Positions 38,208 through 50,036 of a DNA stretch of 64,000 bases are shown piece by piece (position 1 is the first letter of the stretch; each line of letters begins with the position of its first letter). The notes beneath the pieces are model-generated. The model ran no database searches, was not told the origin of the DNA, and saw only the letters and a list, made by a program, of their open reading frames with translations. A program made the position numbers and the translations under genes. Origin of the DNA: Punctularia strigosozonata HHB-11173 SS5 (Eukaryota > Basidiomycota > Agaricomycetes > Corticiales > Punctulariaceae); contig NW_006767433.1 in NCBI RefSeq assembly GCF_000264995.1, positions 117,846 to 181,845 of the forward strand, written 5' to 3'.

Positions 38208-39118
38208 CCTCGAGGTCTTTGGTAGGCTGTCGGGCCAGAGGAGAGATTGACGTCGTGGTTCTGGGCTCTGGTACGGCATCTGGAGCTTATATATGTTTGC
38301 CTTGGGCGTCTGCCTGGAGTTGAAGACGGTGTGAGATACACGAACAGTGACAACGAGGAGCGGGAGCGGGCGATCGCATAGTAAACTTTGTCGACAGCCC
38401 CTCGTGATATATGGAGTCTGGACGGGGCAAAGAGGCGAAGGAACGGCTAAGGTTCGCTTCTTCGTTATACATATCCGTGGCGTGCGTACAAGGGAGCAAC
38501 TCGCTTCCTTCTATTGCGGCCCCGTTGAGCGCCCATTTCGTGCTGCCGCCGGATCGATATGGAGGATGAGGTACAGAAGTCGCCCTGGAGGGTGTCGTCA
38601 TGCTCACCGGTCGTTCTGGTTTCTCACCGCACATAGCTTCAAACGTTGTGTTGGTCACAAGCATGAGCGTTTGGGTGTTCATCACCGCGCCGCAGTGCTC
38701 ATCGATGCGAGCATGTATATCATGTGTTTGCAGCGCGTTCGAATTAGAACGTGCATTCGGCTCAAGCCAAGAGGATTACGACAGCTAAGCATAATACAAA
38801 GTCCAAGCCGACCATGGTCCATAGGGAGAGAAGTAGATTAAGCCATATAAGGCGAATGCGGCGGGACAATTTGCATTGTTGTCAGGTGATGCAACATTGT
38901 CCTAAACTGACCCGCATTTGGAACGTTTTCCCTCGCGTCTTCCGTTTCTGGCGACTTTCGTCCTCACCTCCGCCCGTCGTCCACGCCGTCGCCGCCGTTG
39001 CCCGTGCATCGCGACCTCCGGTTCCACCCTCCGTCTCACCGCACAACTCATCCAGCTTGACGTCTCTCGCTTTTATCTCTTCTCTCTTGTCAGCTGGCGA
39101 TTACTGCGACCGCCGAGC
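38208..39118. other. Intergenic, no gene supported
   Basis: Upstream region shared by orphan copy B and CHS7. A CT-rich stretch just before the CHS7 start (38980-39118) is typical of fungal promoters. Open frames here lack domains. Confidence 0.45.
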
Positions 39119-40622
39119 ATGGGTATTCAGTTCGGTTCATTCGACAGCATCTGCGAGACCGCCGCGCTCGTCATCTGCCCTCTCGTCGGCTCAGCACAAG
39201 GCATTGAGCCTACGTGCTACAGCAGGAATGTGGACATTGCGGGCACGCTCATATTTCAGCCTTGTAAGTTCGCCTTGTTTAATGTTCCAGGCGCGTGGGT
39301 ACGGGCGGGTATAGTGCGATGCGAGGGAGAGACATCGGGGGGGTCACAATGCAGGACGACCTTGGTCGATTCCTTGGAGCTGGAATCGAGTTGGCGATGC
39401 TGGGTCTTCTTGCTTCGCCACCCCGTCGATGTATCATGTCTGAACCGGTGCTGACCCTCCTCGTTCCCAGCAACATGTTTCGTCCACATCGTCGCCATAA
39501 TAATGACCGTCATAATGATATACCACATCCGTAGTAAATATACCGCCGTCGGTACGCCTCAGTCTCATGCCATTTCTCCGGCCAAGATCTGACCCGCTTC
39601 TGCAGGACGAAGAGAGATCGTCATGTTCTTTTACCTCTACGCTATCATTGAGCTTCTCGCAATATTCCTCGATTCCAACATCATACCCACAGCCAATGCC
39701 AGCTATCCGGTGCGTTTCTCTTCTGATCGTTTCACATCGTTCAAGAAGCTAACGCCATTCCAGTGGTTCGCTGCAGTATACACTGGCCTGGTAGCAGCAG
39801 CGTACTGCTGCCTTCTCATCAACGGTTTCGTGGGCTTCCAATTCGCAGAAGATGGCACGCCGCTCTCGCTCTGGGTATGTCACAGCGCTCTCTGCCCTAC
39901 TGCTACCCTCTTACGCCCTGATCCCCAGCTGCTCCGCATCTCCTGCCTGGTCGTCTTCGGCGTCTCGTTCTTCCTCGCCATCGCGACCTTCAAAGGCTTC
40001 GCCGGCTTCAGCTTCTCCAAGCCGATCGCGCTCTGGATCGTCTACATCCTCTGGCCGCTCATCTGCGCCGTCATCTACACCGTCTCCCAGCTCGTGCTCG
40101 TCTTCCGCACGCTCGACGACCGCTGGCCGATCGGCGACATCGTCTTCGGCGCCGCGTTCTTCACCATCGCCCAGATCCTCCTCTTCGCGTTCAGCGCCAC
40201 GATCTGCGACGCGATCAAGCACTACATCGACGGCCTGTTCTTCTTCCACCTCTGCATGCTCCTCAGCGTCATGATGGTGTACAAGTACTGGGACAGTATC
40301 ACGGTGCGTTGCCCCACCCCCACCCCCATCCCCTCTCCCTTCTCCCCTTTCCAGCCCCGGGTGAATCGATCGCTGATCTGAACACCCGCTTGTGTTTTTT
40401 CGCGATCAACAGAAAGAGGATCTGGAGTTCTCCGTCGGCTCGAAGCAGGCGGTGTGGGAGGTCAAGGACCCGCTCCTCGCGGACTACCCCGAAGACGACG
40501 TGCAGAGCAACTACTACGCCGGCGCACCCGCGAGCATCGTGGGCGGCGGCAACGGGCAGCAGATGTATGGCAAGGCGGGGTACGGTGGGCGAGGGTACCC
40601 GCCGAGCTCGGAGAGGTACTGA
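39119..40622 (+). CDS. CHS7: Chitin synthase export chaperone CHS7
   Basis: Six exons (39119-39263, 39471-39551, 39606-39709, 39764-39874, 39929-40303, 40413-40622) give 341 residues with about seven membrane segments. The N-terminus ([26 protein letters not shown]) and the region [24 protein letters not shown] match the Chs7 family. In yeast, Chs7 is an ER protein needed for exit of chitin synthase Chs3; the same role is likely. The C-terminal tail is hydrophilic and Gly/Tyr-rich. All introns are GT-AG; the first is 207 nt, long for this window. Confidence 0.93.
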
Positions 40623-41748
40623 TCGTCGTCGTCGTCGTCGGTCGTATCATGAGATACCGGACTTTTTCGTCGGCAAGGACGCTGTATCATCCCTTTGGTC
40701 GTAGCTACTACTTGATCTCTCTTCAACACGTACGCCGATCTGGACCCGCTTGATTATCGTGCTCGGTAGTGTTGACCTGGCATTTCGGTTTCACGCGGAG
40801 CGAGGGATCCGCGAGCAACGTCAATAACACTGACCATAGTGATACATCGTAGTTGACACAGATCGCGAGCACATGCATAAGACTCATCGGCCTCGTAGGC
40901 GCACAAGAAATGTGATACTGCAAAACGATTCATTGCACATCCGAAATCTACAAGCTACGACGGAAGACACGTATCGTAAGGGGTTTTCCAAAAATTGCTG
41001 AAGGCCGAAGCCAACAGACGGTACGGAAATTAATTTGCAATCAGCAAAAGACTGTGCCTCGGTAAAGACCTCACTGGCGACAGTACATGCCCGAGCACAA
41101 GAGATGAGGAGACCAATTGCGGAGTACGCCCTTATATATGGTGACGCGAAGGTACTTTAGGGCCGGCCGAATACGTCTGGTCCTTCCCGCGGTTCTGTGT
41201 TCCCCAAGCTTTTCCGTCTGGGCCAATAAGACGTATCAATGGGCCCATCTGCAGGGCGACAGGATCACCACCCTTTTTGCTTTGAGAACGATTCCCGCCG
41301 ATCGGCGCGCGAGACCGCCCACCTGCCTATTATTCACCGGGGTGGGGGAGGGGGGTTGGGTTGCCGATTGATCAAAATTGAGGACTTCGTCGGACTTGGA
41401 CAGGATCTCGGCCCCTGATACATGTCGCAGGTTGGGCGCTGTATTTCGTCAAGCAACATACATGGTTATAACGTTGGGAAAACATTCAAGATCCTTCGCG
41501 TTCCATCCCAACTTCCGGTGCCCCTTCATCACTAATGCTATGTGATGTCGAGAGCTCGCAGTCGCTCTCCGCGCTCCATCCATCTTTGGAAAAGCCCAGC
41601 GACGGAGTCCCTGAGATGTATCAGCAGGCTGAATAAAAGCATGTGATGAACAGGCTTCTCCATACTGGAAATTGGCCGTTGGCCAAGGTGTTGTGTGGAT
41701 ACGGGCTTGGCATCGACGACTGATAGCGCGTCGGAGGCACACTCTTCA
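40623..41748. other. Intergenic, no gene supported
   Basis: About 1.1 kb with short frames only. No family, RNA gene or repeat recognised. Confidence 0.45.
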
Positions 41749-42580
41749 TCATCGTCTTGGTACTCGAAGACATAGTCTGAAAGGAAAGCAAATGGGTGAG
41801 CTAGACGACCAGCGCAATAAAAGGCGGGTTCTCATGCCTGACATAGCATCTAAGATAGTGTCGCGTCCCAGTTTGCCAGGATCTGGAACAGGGTCTCCGA
41901 TGTGATCGTAGGGAACGAAAGTGTAATCGGGAGGGTTGTGCGGGGTTTCATCCTGAACTAATACTATAAGCAGTCGGCTGCTGGCCCTGTTTACCCGAGT
42001 AGCAGTAACACTCACTCTGCGGACCTAATGCGTCCCGCGCCGCCGCCCCAAGCTTCATCTGCTCTGCGATTTGCACAGTCATGCAGACTTCCTGAAGAGT
42101 GGTGCAGAAGTATGTAAAGGGATGTGAAATCACTAAGTCAAGGACACAACGCACCGTAATATGGCTATTATATCGTGCCGCCAGCCACCGATACTGGATG
42201 GCGTGTTTTCGAGCGGTCGAGATGAGATTGAGTGGTAGGAGTTTAGTAGCCCCGATCCGTCGGATCATCCGCTCGAGTTGTCTCCGGTGATCCATTAGAC
42301 TGCAATGGGCTGTGTGTCAGTATCAACGTGCTCATCATGGAAAACAGCTAACGAAGACTGCTCACGCCTGCCATTCCCTCTGGAGAGACTGCTTCGTCGC
42401 CGCATTCTCTATCATAAATCGATGCTCCATCCATGCATGACGAGCGACATTGACGATTTCCTGTGCTTCGAGATATGGGCCGCGGACGAGTAAGGGACAT
42501 TCGCGTTTGATGAACCCGATGTCATATTGCTGCAGGCTCGTCATGTGCCCTTCGAGATATGGAAGCAAGGGTGGGGGCAT
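41749..42580 (-). CDS. Five-gene orphan family, divergent member 1
   Basis: Four exons (42580-42366, 42299-42155, 42091-42016, 41957-41749) give 214 residues with intron phases 2, 0 and 1, the pattern of the family. Exon 1 contains VARHAWMEHRFMIE, matching VARHCWIQHADLIE of the neighbour at 43566. Exon 2 is basic and helical. The tail is polar. It has no signal peptide, membrane segment or recognised domain. It is the most divergent member in this window. It faces away from member 2, about 1 kb apart. Confidence 0.62.
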
Positions 42581-43565
42581 GATGGTGAGGTGTTCAGGTA
42601 GAGGAAGAATTACGTGCACTGACGAGGGAGTACAGCAAATAGGATTGAGGTGGTGGGCCGTCCCGACGTACAGGATTTGAATGGCGAACCGTTTATAACC
42701 TCCAATTGTAAGGGAGATCGCCGTGCATGATAGTATTATGTACGCCTGTTTGCACGGAAAACGAGGCAAGGGTGGATTTCTTCCATGGGTGTACCCGAAG
42801 AACGGGCGCCGTCATTTGTACGATGGAATATGCCTTGGTCGTACCGTGTACCAAATACCCAGGTTGAAGGCCCCTTTTACGAAGGCGGGAGTTCCGGCAT
42901 GAGAAAGCGGATCATATCACTGTCGAGGCTAAAGCTCGCTCAGCGATGCCAGCAAAGCGCGAGGGAATGGGCACCTTCCAAAGTGAGGACATTGCATCGG
43001 CCATCTTAGGGTCAGTTATTCCCACACATACAACGATCAGAAGACACCAGTTATAGCTCCGCCGACAATCCAGCCATCGACGCTTGGATCTTCTTTTATT
43101 GATGATAAAGTAGTCCGGGACTCTGTACAAAACATAGCGCGCGCAAGGCGCAACGACACAAGGGCGCTGAATTGCGCTCACATCCCGTTACGTTTTTCAT
43201 CACTTATCAGCGGCATGCATACCATCCTCTCCCAGTGATCAATTGTGGGCGCTGTGGGTCCAGAAGTAGCCTTCGCAACCAAGTGCTGTCCTTATCACCG
43301 AATTCGCACAACAGCATTCAGTGAAGCAATTCCTTGTAGAACAAGGAGTCGGATAAGAACAACGCATGCCTCTGTTGGAACTCAACGCGAGGGGCAACTG
43401 AGGTGTATATAAGATAAGCGACGCTTTCCACTTGGAAATCATCTACCAACCCTCAATCATTTACGATTGTCGGAGACACCATCGCGTCCGCTTTGCTCCC
43501 CTCTCATACTATACCCCCTCCGCAACAGCCATCACCTTCAACGAAGTACCCCTCGCAGATTTCTG
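42581..43565. other. Shared upstream region of family members 1 and 2
   Basis: Divergent intergenic region of about 1 kb. The sequence gtgtatataag near 43402-43412 could be a TATA element for member 2. No gene is supported. Confidence 0.4.
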
Positions 43566-44352
43566 ATGTCCCAACACTTCGCCAAATCATCCTTTGCGCC
43601 GCAGTTCCCGTCGATCGACTTGCCACAGGATGAGGTGGATGAGATCGAGTGCTCATTCCATCCCCATATCGCCGTCATATACCTCAACGCCCGTAAAACT
43701 GTTCATGTCGCCCGCCACTGCTGGATACAACACGCCGATCTGATCGAGGCTGGGAGCAAGGATCACCTCGAGATGCTCTGGGAGAGGTGAGCAGAAACCT
43801 TTCTCGGAAGTGCGTTGATCAAACCTTCGTTTGTGTCAGCTTGGAGCACGAACGCGTGATACTCAGGAGCAGAATTCAACGAGCGAAGGATTCGTGGCTT
43901 CCTGTAGTTCTTTCTCTGCCCGTGCGCAGAGCTATTCAGGAATATACAAGAAAGGCGTGCGAATTTCGTCAATCCGTACTGGTCAGCTCTCTTTTTCTCC
44001 ACGTGCGCGTGTTAGAGCCTCATAGTCTGTCATCGGTCTAGGACGCTTGTGAACATGCACGCTATGCACAACAGGTCGATTTGATATTAGAGCCGATCCG
44101 TCCCAACGGCGTCTGCATGCAGCACTCGGTATCCCGCGCAGACTCCGATTATGCCCGACTGGACCACCTGCCAGAACTCGCAGACGACGGGGCCATCGCT
44201 GGAATATTCTCGCGTACGCATAAGCTTCATGCACATACGCACAACGGAACTCAATGACACTATCAATAGAACTGAAGTTGGCTGATGGCCAGGAGCCTGA
44301 CACGACTGGGTTTATCATGGCAGAACCCGCGCGTGGTATCGTAGCATCGTAG
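43566..44352 (+). CDS. Five-gene orphan family, member 2
   Basis: Four exons (43566-43786, 43840-43981, 44042-44213, 44270-44352) give 205 residues with intron phases 2, 0 and 1. Exon 1 has LPQDEVDEIE and VARHCWIQHADLIEAG, the family signature. Exon 2 carries a basic helix and ends FRQSVL, as members 3-5 end with (R/T)xxVL. Exon 3 has ARYAQQVDL where relatives have ARYRAAYDDA. The protein looks helical and soluble. I do not recognise a domain, and no function can be given. I took ATG 43566 because the paralogues start at the same distance from the signature. Confidence 0.7.
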
Positions 44353-44683
44353 ACTCGCGGCGACGGGGCTGATATTCTAATTTATCACCCAAGCTAGTTA
44401 ACAGCCCTATTGGCCTCATTGTGGCAGACATTGTCTAATATACCCTCCTAACCGCATGTATATCTTGTATCATACCACATGACTATATTGTCCATCGAGC
44501 ACACAAACACAACGGCTTCGGACCCGGAGGGCACTACGGCCCCGGGCGTTGACTGATACTGCAATGCACTGCATTGCTCGTGACTCACGAGAACGGCTTC
44601 GTCAATAAGGCGCTGTCTCGCGAGCGAGCTTTATTCGCGCTACCCCCCCCCCCCCGACTCATCACAAACTCTTAGGGTCCAAT
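44353..44683. other. Intergenic with a poly-C tract
   Basis: Upstream region of the second F-box-like gene. A run of about 13 C residues lies at 44644-44657. Nothing else is seen. Confidence 0.45.
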
Positions 44684-46173
44684 ATGCACCAGGTGTTTCT
44701 CATTGCAGAGATAGCGCGGCATATAGTAGACCTTGCAAGCCACGACGACAAGGTCTGGCATGGACGCAGATATCAGGATCTCCTCAACATTGCACTCACT
44801 TGCAAGGCACTCTCAGGAGTTGCGCTGGACGCGCTATGGGCCAAGGTCGTCGACCTCGACAATATTTTGAGGCTGTTGCCCGATCTTGAAGGAGCAGGGG
44901 TAGGTCACCTGAATGTATCACTCCTGTCTGCAAGACTGAGGAACAGGACTCGTCTCTCACTATAACAGAAGCCTTTCTCAGGAACTCGCGCAGAGTTAAA
45001 GAACTGGACCTCGGACATACTGCATACCGACGTAAAACACGCGCCGTCTCTGCCCACGCTTCCTTGGATGACCTGCACGCCTTTTGCAAGCAGAACAGAG
45101 TTGATCTCTTCCCTCGTCTTCATTCCGTGACCATACGGCACCGTGAATGGCGCCTGGCTCATGCAGCTGTATTCATCACTTCCCATTTGACATTTTTGTC
45201 CATCAACGACGTCTACGATATCCCGGACCGCCCAGTTGAATCTGTCCTGCCGACTACCCAGGATCTCGTTCATTCTCTCATCAAAGCTTCTCCATCACAT
45301 CTCACCACTCTCCGTATACGACGACTTCCCCTCGACGTACCCCTACTAGCACGTCTGCCTGAGCTTCCGTCCTTACAGGAGGTTTCTATTCTCTTGACCG
45401 CGTCCGCAGGCAAAGACCGTAACTTCCTGCACACCCTGAATCGTGTCTGGCAGATGCCCTCACTCACGGGTCTGCACATCCTTTACGGGGGTCCCACGGA
45501 ACTATATCAGCCGGAAGGGCCTTTGCTTGTGGATGCAAACTTGCTCGTCTCCGACCAAACGCTCATCGGGCCGGTCAGAGCCACAACCACCATGATTCGG
45601 CACGGGCCAAACGCTCGTACTTTGGATATCGTCGCAACGGAATTAGCCAGCTCTGAAGACTGGGATGCCGCCCTCACAGCTGTTTTTGAGCATTCAACTC
45701 AGACGATGCAAACATTGAGCGTTCAGAAGGATATCAGATGGCCGGACCTTAGCACGATGACGCCCCTTCCCGCCGCCATCATGCTCACCATGCCGCGGTA
45801 CGACAACATCCAAACGCTTGTCCTTAACATCCCGCTCGACTGGACGGACTCCATCGTCGACCACGTCGCTCGCTCCTGTCCGGCGATAACGGTCGTTGAC
45901 ATCGGAAACGAGATCAAGAACCCGCGCCTGACGTCCGCCAGCCTCGTATCTCTGGCTGTTGAATGCTTGAAGCTAGAGAGCTTCACGGCTGTCCTCTCCT
46001 CGAACAACGAGTCTTTGATGCGTGGCTGGGAGGCCCTACCACGCGACTTCGCAGGCAATCCGATTCTTGTCAAGCTGGCTGTCCAGCTACTCCCGGTTCC
46101 TCAGAAACGGAATCAGAAGTACTACGCTCTCCTCCGTAAACTATTTCCCAATCGGAATACTCGGCTGAAGTAA
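44684..46173 (+). CDS. F-box/LRR-like protein, copy 2
   Basis: Two exons (44684-44899, 44935-46173) give 484 residues. The intron would be only 35 nt, short even for this organism, so the junction is less sure than the rest. The N-terminus (FLIAEIARHIVDLA, NIALTCKALSG, ALWAKVVDLD) parallels copy 1 at 13764. The body has the same repeat signatures (ITSHLTFLSI, LPSLQEVSIL, RSCPAITVVDIG) and the C-terminal LRKLFPNR. SCF substrate adaptor by inference. The two intact copies are well diverged, so this duplication is older than the fragments at 17.9 and 22.7 kb. Confidence 0.78.
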
Positions 46174-47004
46174 CCATATTGCAGGTCATCGCTACCAGTG
46201 ACACGTCATTATAACGCGTGATATGTGATGACAATCATGCAGCAGAGAATAGTTGGAGACTATGTCGTGCCAAGAATGTGCGTGCGTTCAAGAATATCAG
46301 AACACAGGCCTGGGTTGGTATGGCTCCTCAAGATACTTTCACTTCATCCTCATGATGAAAGTCGTTTATGGTTTGACTCGGAACTAAGAACGGATACAGT
46401 GATTTTAGTTACGGGAAATTCGTGGGGGCTTTGCGGAACTGTGACCAGCTCATGGTGATTGCTGGTCGTGTCATTGTTCAGGTTCTTTACCAAACGCTTT
46501 CGTCGGAGATTGTAGCTATTGCAGCTGTGTGCATTGTGACGCTGCGGAGACCGGATATCACTGCGAACACGAACTCAAACCGCCGTGAGTTCACCTACGG
46601 AACTAGAAGGTTAGACTGAGAATATATGCGCCCGAAATTGACAGCGCGAACTGCTAGAGGATATGAATCCCAAACGGGGGAGCTGCCACAGTTATATGCG
46701 CGCATAAAATGATGCCGTATCCGGCCCATCTTCTCCGGATAACGACAAACTTCCCCATTGGCGTCCCGTCGATTCCATCGAGCTGTGTGCTGCATGCAAT
46801 TCATGAACCGGAGACAAGGTTCGGACAGAATTATCGCGATTCTCATTTGGTATAGGCTGCTGGTGATACAAACAAATACGGCATGTAAGGTAATAGTCCC
46901 GAACTCGTCAGCATGAATACCAGGTCCTAAGATAGATCGTACACCCGTGGTCCATCATAGCCCTCTGGCGCGCAAAGGTCCGTCCGATGACTCGGATTAT
47001 GATC
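46174..47004. other. Intergenic, no gene supported
   Basis: Convergent 3' region of the F-box-like gene and the peroxidase gene. Nothing recognised. Confidence 0.45.
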
Positions 47005-47761
47005 TCATACACTCTTCTGTTTCGCGTCCTTCAGCTGCTGCACCTTCTTCTTCACCTTGTTCGCCTCGTGGTGGAGCGCGAGGAAGCCTTGCTCCTGCTC
47101 CGGGCGCGTCCACCCGTCCGGAAACCGCTCTTCGCCGAGCCACTGCTCCAGCCTGTCCCGCGGCACGCCCCCGCTCGCGTCCTTGAGCGTGTTGTACAGG
47201 AACACGGCCTCCGCCGCGCCGAGCGTGCGGTGCAGGCCGTCGAGCCTCGCGTCGCGCGCGTTCGCCGTCTCCCGCGCCGCGCGCACTTCGCACAGATCTT
47301 CGAGGCCCATGCCCTGCGGCGGGCAGCGGGCGAGCACGTCGGAGAGGAGCGCGGGGTCGACGGCGGTAGGCGCGTATCGCGCGCCCTTGGGCGCGTCGGC
47401 GTGCACGAGCGACGCGTCGTGCTCGATCCGGTCGTGCCGCGCGAGGTCGCCGAGGTCGATGTGGGCCGCGAGCCAGCGGCGGGAGCAGAGGAGGAGGCCG
47501 CCGACGGCGAGGAGGTACGCGAGCGGGGTCGAGAGGTGGTACGCGCGCCGGACCGCGTCCGCGAGCTGGAAGAGCGAGATGTGCCGCCCGTCGCGCGGCC
47601 TAGGAAAAGGGGCTATTGTTAGGATCGCGGGCGCTGTTGGGAGGCGCGCGGATGTTTACGTACAGGATGCCGTGGTTCGCGAGCGTGTTCAGTGCCGGGC
47701 AGGGCGAGCGAGAGTCGCTGGCTGCCGGCGGGTGGTAGGGATGTTGTAGGAGGGTGTCCAT
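47005..47761 (-). CDS. Short heme-thiolate peroxidase/peroxygenase (chloroperoxidase family)
   Basis: Two exons (47761-47664, 47599-47005) give 230 residues. The motif SPCPALNTLANHG places the proximal heme-thiolate ligand at Cys21, and IEHDASL gives the conserved Glu-His-Asp triad at 92-94. A third landmark is GVPRDRLEQWLGEERFPDGW. The family uses hydrogen peroxide to oxygenate or halogenate organic substrates. Short members of about 230-260 residues resemble the Marasmius-type peroxygenase. No signal peptide precedes the PCP motif, so this one is likely intracellular, unlike the well-studied secreted enzymes. The C-terminus ends in a Lys-rich helix. Confidence 0.87.
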
Positions 47762-49001
47762 GGATGTTATCTCAGATTACGCTCTGTGAGGCGAGGATGG
47801 TGTGAATGTGGGCGAGGATGCGTATTTCGGATCGTCGTCGATGCGAATATATAGCAGAACCTTGGACGTGTATATATAAACGCGCGGTGTCTGTCAAGGC
47901 AATACAGAGGGGGAGGAGTCAATTACAGGGACATGAGAACGCGCTGCTAGCCACAGCATGATATATTATATGATGTTGACCGCATTACGCGGTGCGGCGT
48001 GGCTTGGGGCCAATCGGGCCAGGTACTTCGAGATAAGTGATTGGAAAAAACACGCGCCCCTGGCCCATCGCAACGAGGCCACACCGAACTCACGTAGGGG
48101 AGATTGGGCCGATTTCATCAAGGGGATGTACGAGGATGGAAGGCGATTGACCTGGTTGCTTGACCATCCGGATCACCTTGGTTGGACGCTGTGTTCAACG
48201 CTGAACGTTACACGGATTTGCGACAGACAGGCTGCACTGTGGCATAGTGACACACGGGATTGATCCCGCTCACGGGTCGTGGAATCGTCGGATCCTTTCC
48301 ACCCCATCCGGTAGACGAAAAACCACAGGTCCTATCGACGCATTTGATCCATCATGCATCACCATGGGCCCACCCGCGGGAGGTGGGCAAGGATACCTGC
48401 CAAGGTTCGGACTGCGCGAATACCATGCAAGGCGCTGCAATCATGGCTACGTCGGCCTCAACCCCTCCATAAGGCGGCGCCTGAGTCGAACTGTCCAAAC
48501 CGCGTCGCAATCGCGCACGAAATGACAAAAACGTCGTGTCGAGGCTGTGACGTCGACTGTAGATCTTTACCATGGCATGCTTTGCCGCAAGGACCGGTAG
48601 ATACATACATAACCGGAGGGTGGCAGTCCGAGTCACTGTGGCTGGGTATGGCTAAACAAGGTAGCAAGCTGTAACCTGTATTTCGAGGTACCTGACAAAA
48701 AAGGGCCACCGAATGCATAAGACAACAAAATACATACCCTGCAAGCTCAAAGCAGGTAAATATAGACTTCGTGGCACAGCGGACAGTGCCCGGACCAGCC
48801 TTCTAGGCTCGTTCAGTTGTTTCTTCACCGAGCACCGGCAGCGCGCTGCTGCGTCATGGCACCCATGGCGCAGCGGGGAGGAACCGTTCATATCGGGCTC
48901 GCGCGGGCCACGAGAACGGGACAGCAGCCGCATCGCCTACCCCCATAGCTTCCGACAGAAAAAGGGTCGCAAATCAGGGGGGAGGGCGTCCGCCAAGTTA
49001 C
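47762..49001. other. Intergenic, no gene supported
   Basis: About 1.2 kb upstream of the peroxidase gene and downstream of DCTN6. Tandem tatata elements lie near 47850 and 47870. No gene, RNA or repeat is supported. Confidence 0.45.
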
Positions 49002-49778
49002 TCAGGACGCGTCCCCGCGCCGGAGCCGGTTGAACTTGGGCAGCATCTCGCGCAGGTACTCGGCGTGCTTACGGCGGAGATCGGCCTCCTGGACTTTGCC
49101 GCGCCCGGACCACGTGCGGCGTTCTGCCCCGGGACCGTACACGACGGTGTAGTCCGGCAGGCTCTCGTCTTCGGGCGGGACGACGAGGCAGCAGGGTCCG
49201 ATCGCGCAGTGCGACCCGAGTCGGACGGTGTGGTGGACGCGGGCGCGAGTGGAGATGGTGTTGAAGGAGCCGATGGAGGGGCATTCGACGCCTGTGTGTG
49301 TGGGGGGGGGGGATTTGGTGATGAGTAGAGGGAAAGTAGTGCAAGGAGGGACGGGGCGGGACGTACGGCAACCGATTTCGAAGAGGTTGTCGTCGCCCAC
49401 GCGCATGACTTCTTTTCTCCTACGCATCGTTATGGGCAAGGAGCACCTGTTTTCACGGGTAAGACGGCGTACCGGTTGACGATGATGGCACCCTCCTCGA
49501 TGATACAGTTCGCGCCGATGACGATTGGCCCTGCTATGGCGAAGATGGTCGCCTTCGGGTGCACGATGGTACCTGTAGTAGATATGGTTCAGAGTTAATG
49601 CATCAACGTTCGTAAGCGTGATCAGGACGCGCCTGCACCAATGGTAATGTCCCCTTTCAGTTCCACGTCTTGGCAGACAACCGCCTTGGAATGGATCGTG
49701 AACTTGTCGCGTCTGACCAGGAGGTGGGTGTGAGCTCATGACTTACGTAATGGTTTGTGATACGTACATCGGAGGCAT
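49002..49778 (-). CDS. Dynactin subunit 6 (p27)
   Basis: Five exons (49778-49747, 49712-49633, 49572-49473, 49419-49367, 49291-49002) give 184 residues, the family size. The protein is a left-handed beta helix with hexapeptide repeats (KAVVCQDVELKGDITIG, VIGANCIIEEGAIIVNR, RLGSHCAIGPCCLV). The C-terminus is a helix with YLREMLPKFNRL. Dynactin p27 sits in the pointed-end complex of dynactin, the dynein activator, and helps cargo and membrane binding. The second intron has a GC donor (GCGCGT), required to keep the repeat pattern in frame. It diverges from SBDS. Confidence 0.88.
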
Positions 49779-50036
49779 ATCTAGTTCGCTATGCGGGAGG
49801 GCATGCGACACGTTTATTCGTCGTCGCGAGCTCGAGGTCGATGTTGGCGACGAGAGGGCCTGGGTATGCGGCGGCACCGTTCCATTGACAACATCAGGTG
49901 ATAGCATCATTACCATTGAATCCTCCGGGTCCGGTGCGCTCGGCTCTCTCGTTACTCATAGCTTTTGCACGCCAGAGGGATCCTTTGACCTGATCTTCAT
50001 CACCGCACGTTTCGTTGGTCTGGATAAAGGATAGCC
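49779..50036. promoter_or_regulatory. Shared upstream region of DCTN6 and SBDS
   Basis: The 258 bp between the divergent start codons must hold both promoters. No obvious TATA box. A short plus-strand open frame crosses it, but the family starts lie outside it. Confidence 0.45.

Noticed and set aside
38287-38685. 132-codon minus-strand frame upstream of CHS7
   Set aside because: Low complexity and no homologous pattern; it overlaps probable promoter sequence.
47958-48263. 101-codon plus-strand frame
   Set aside because: No domain or splice support and no relative.
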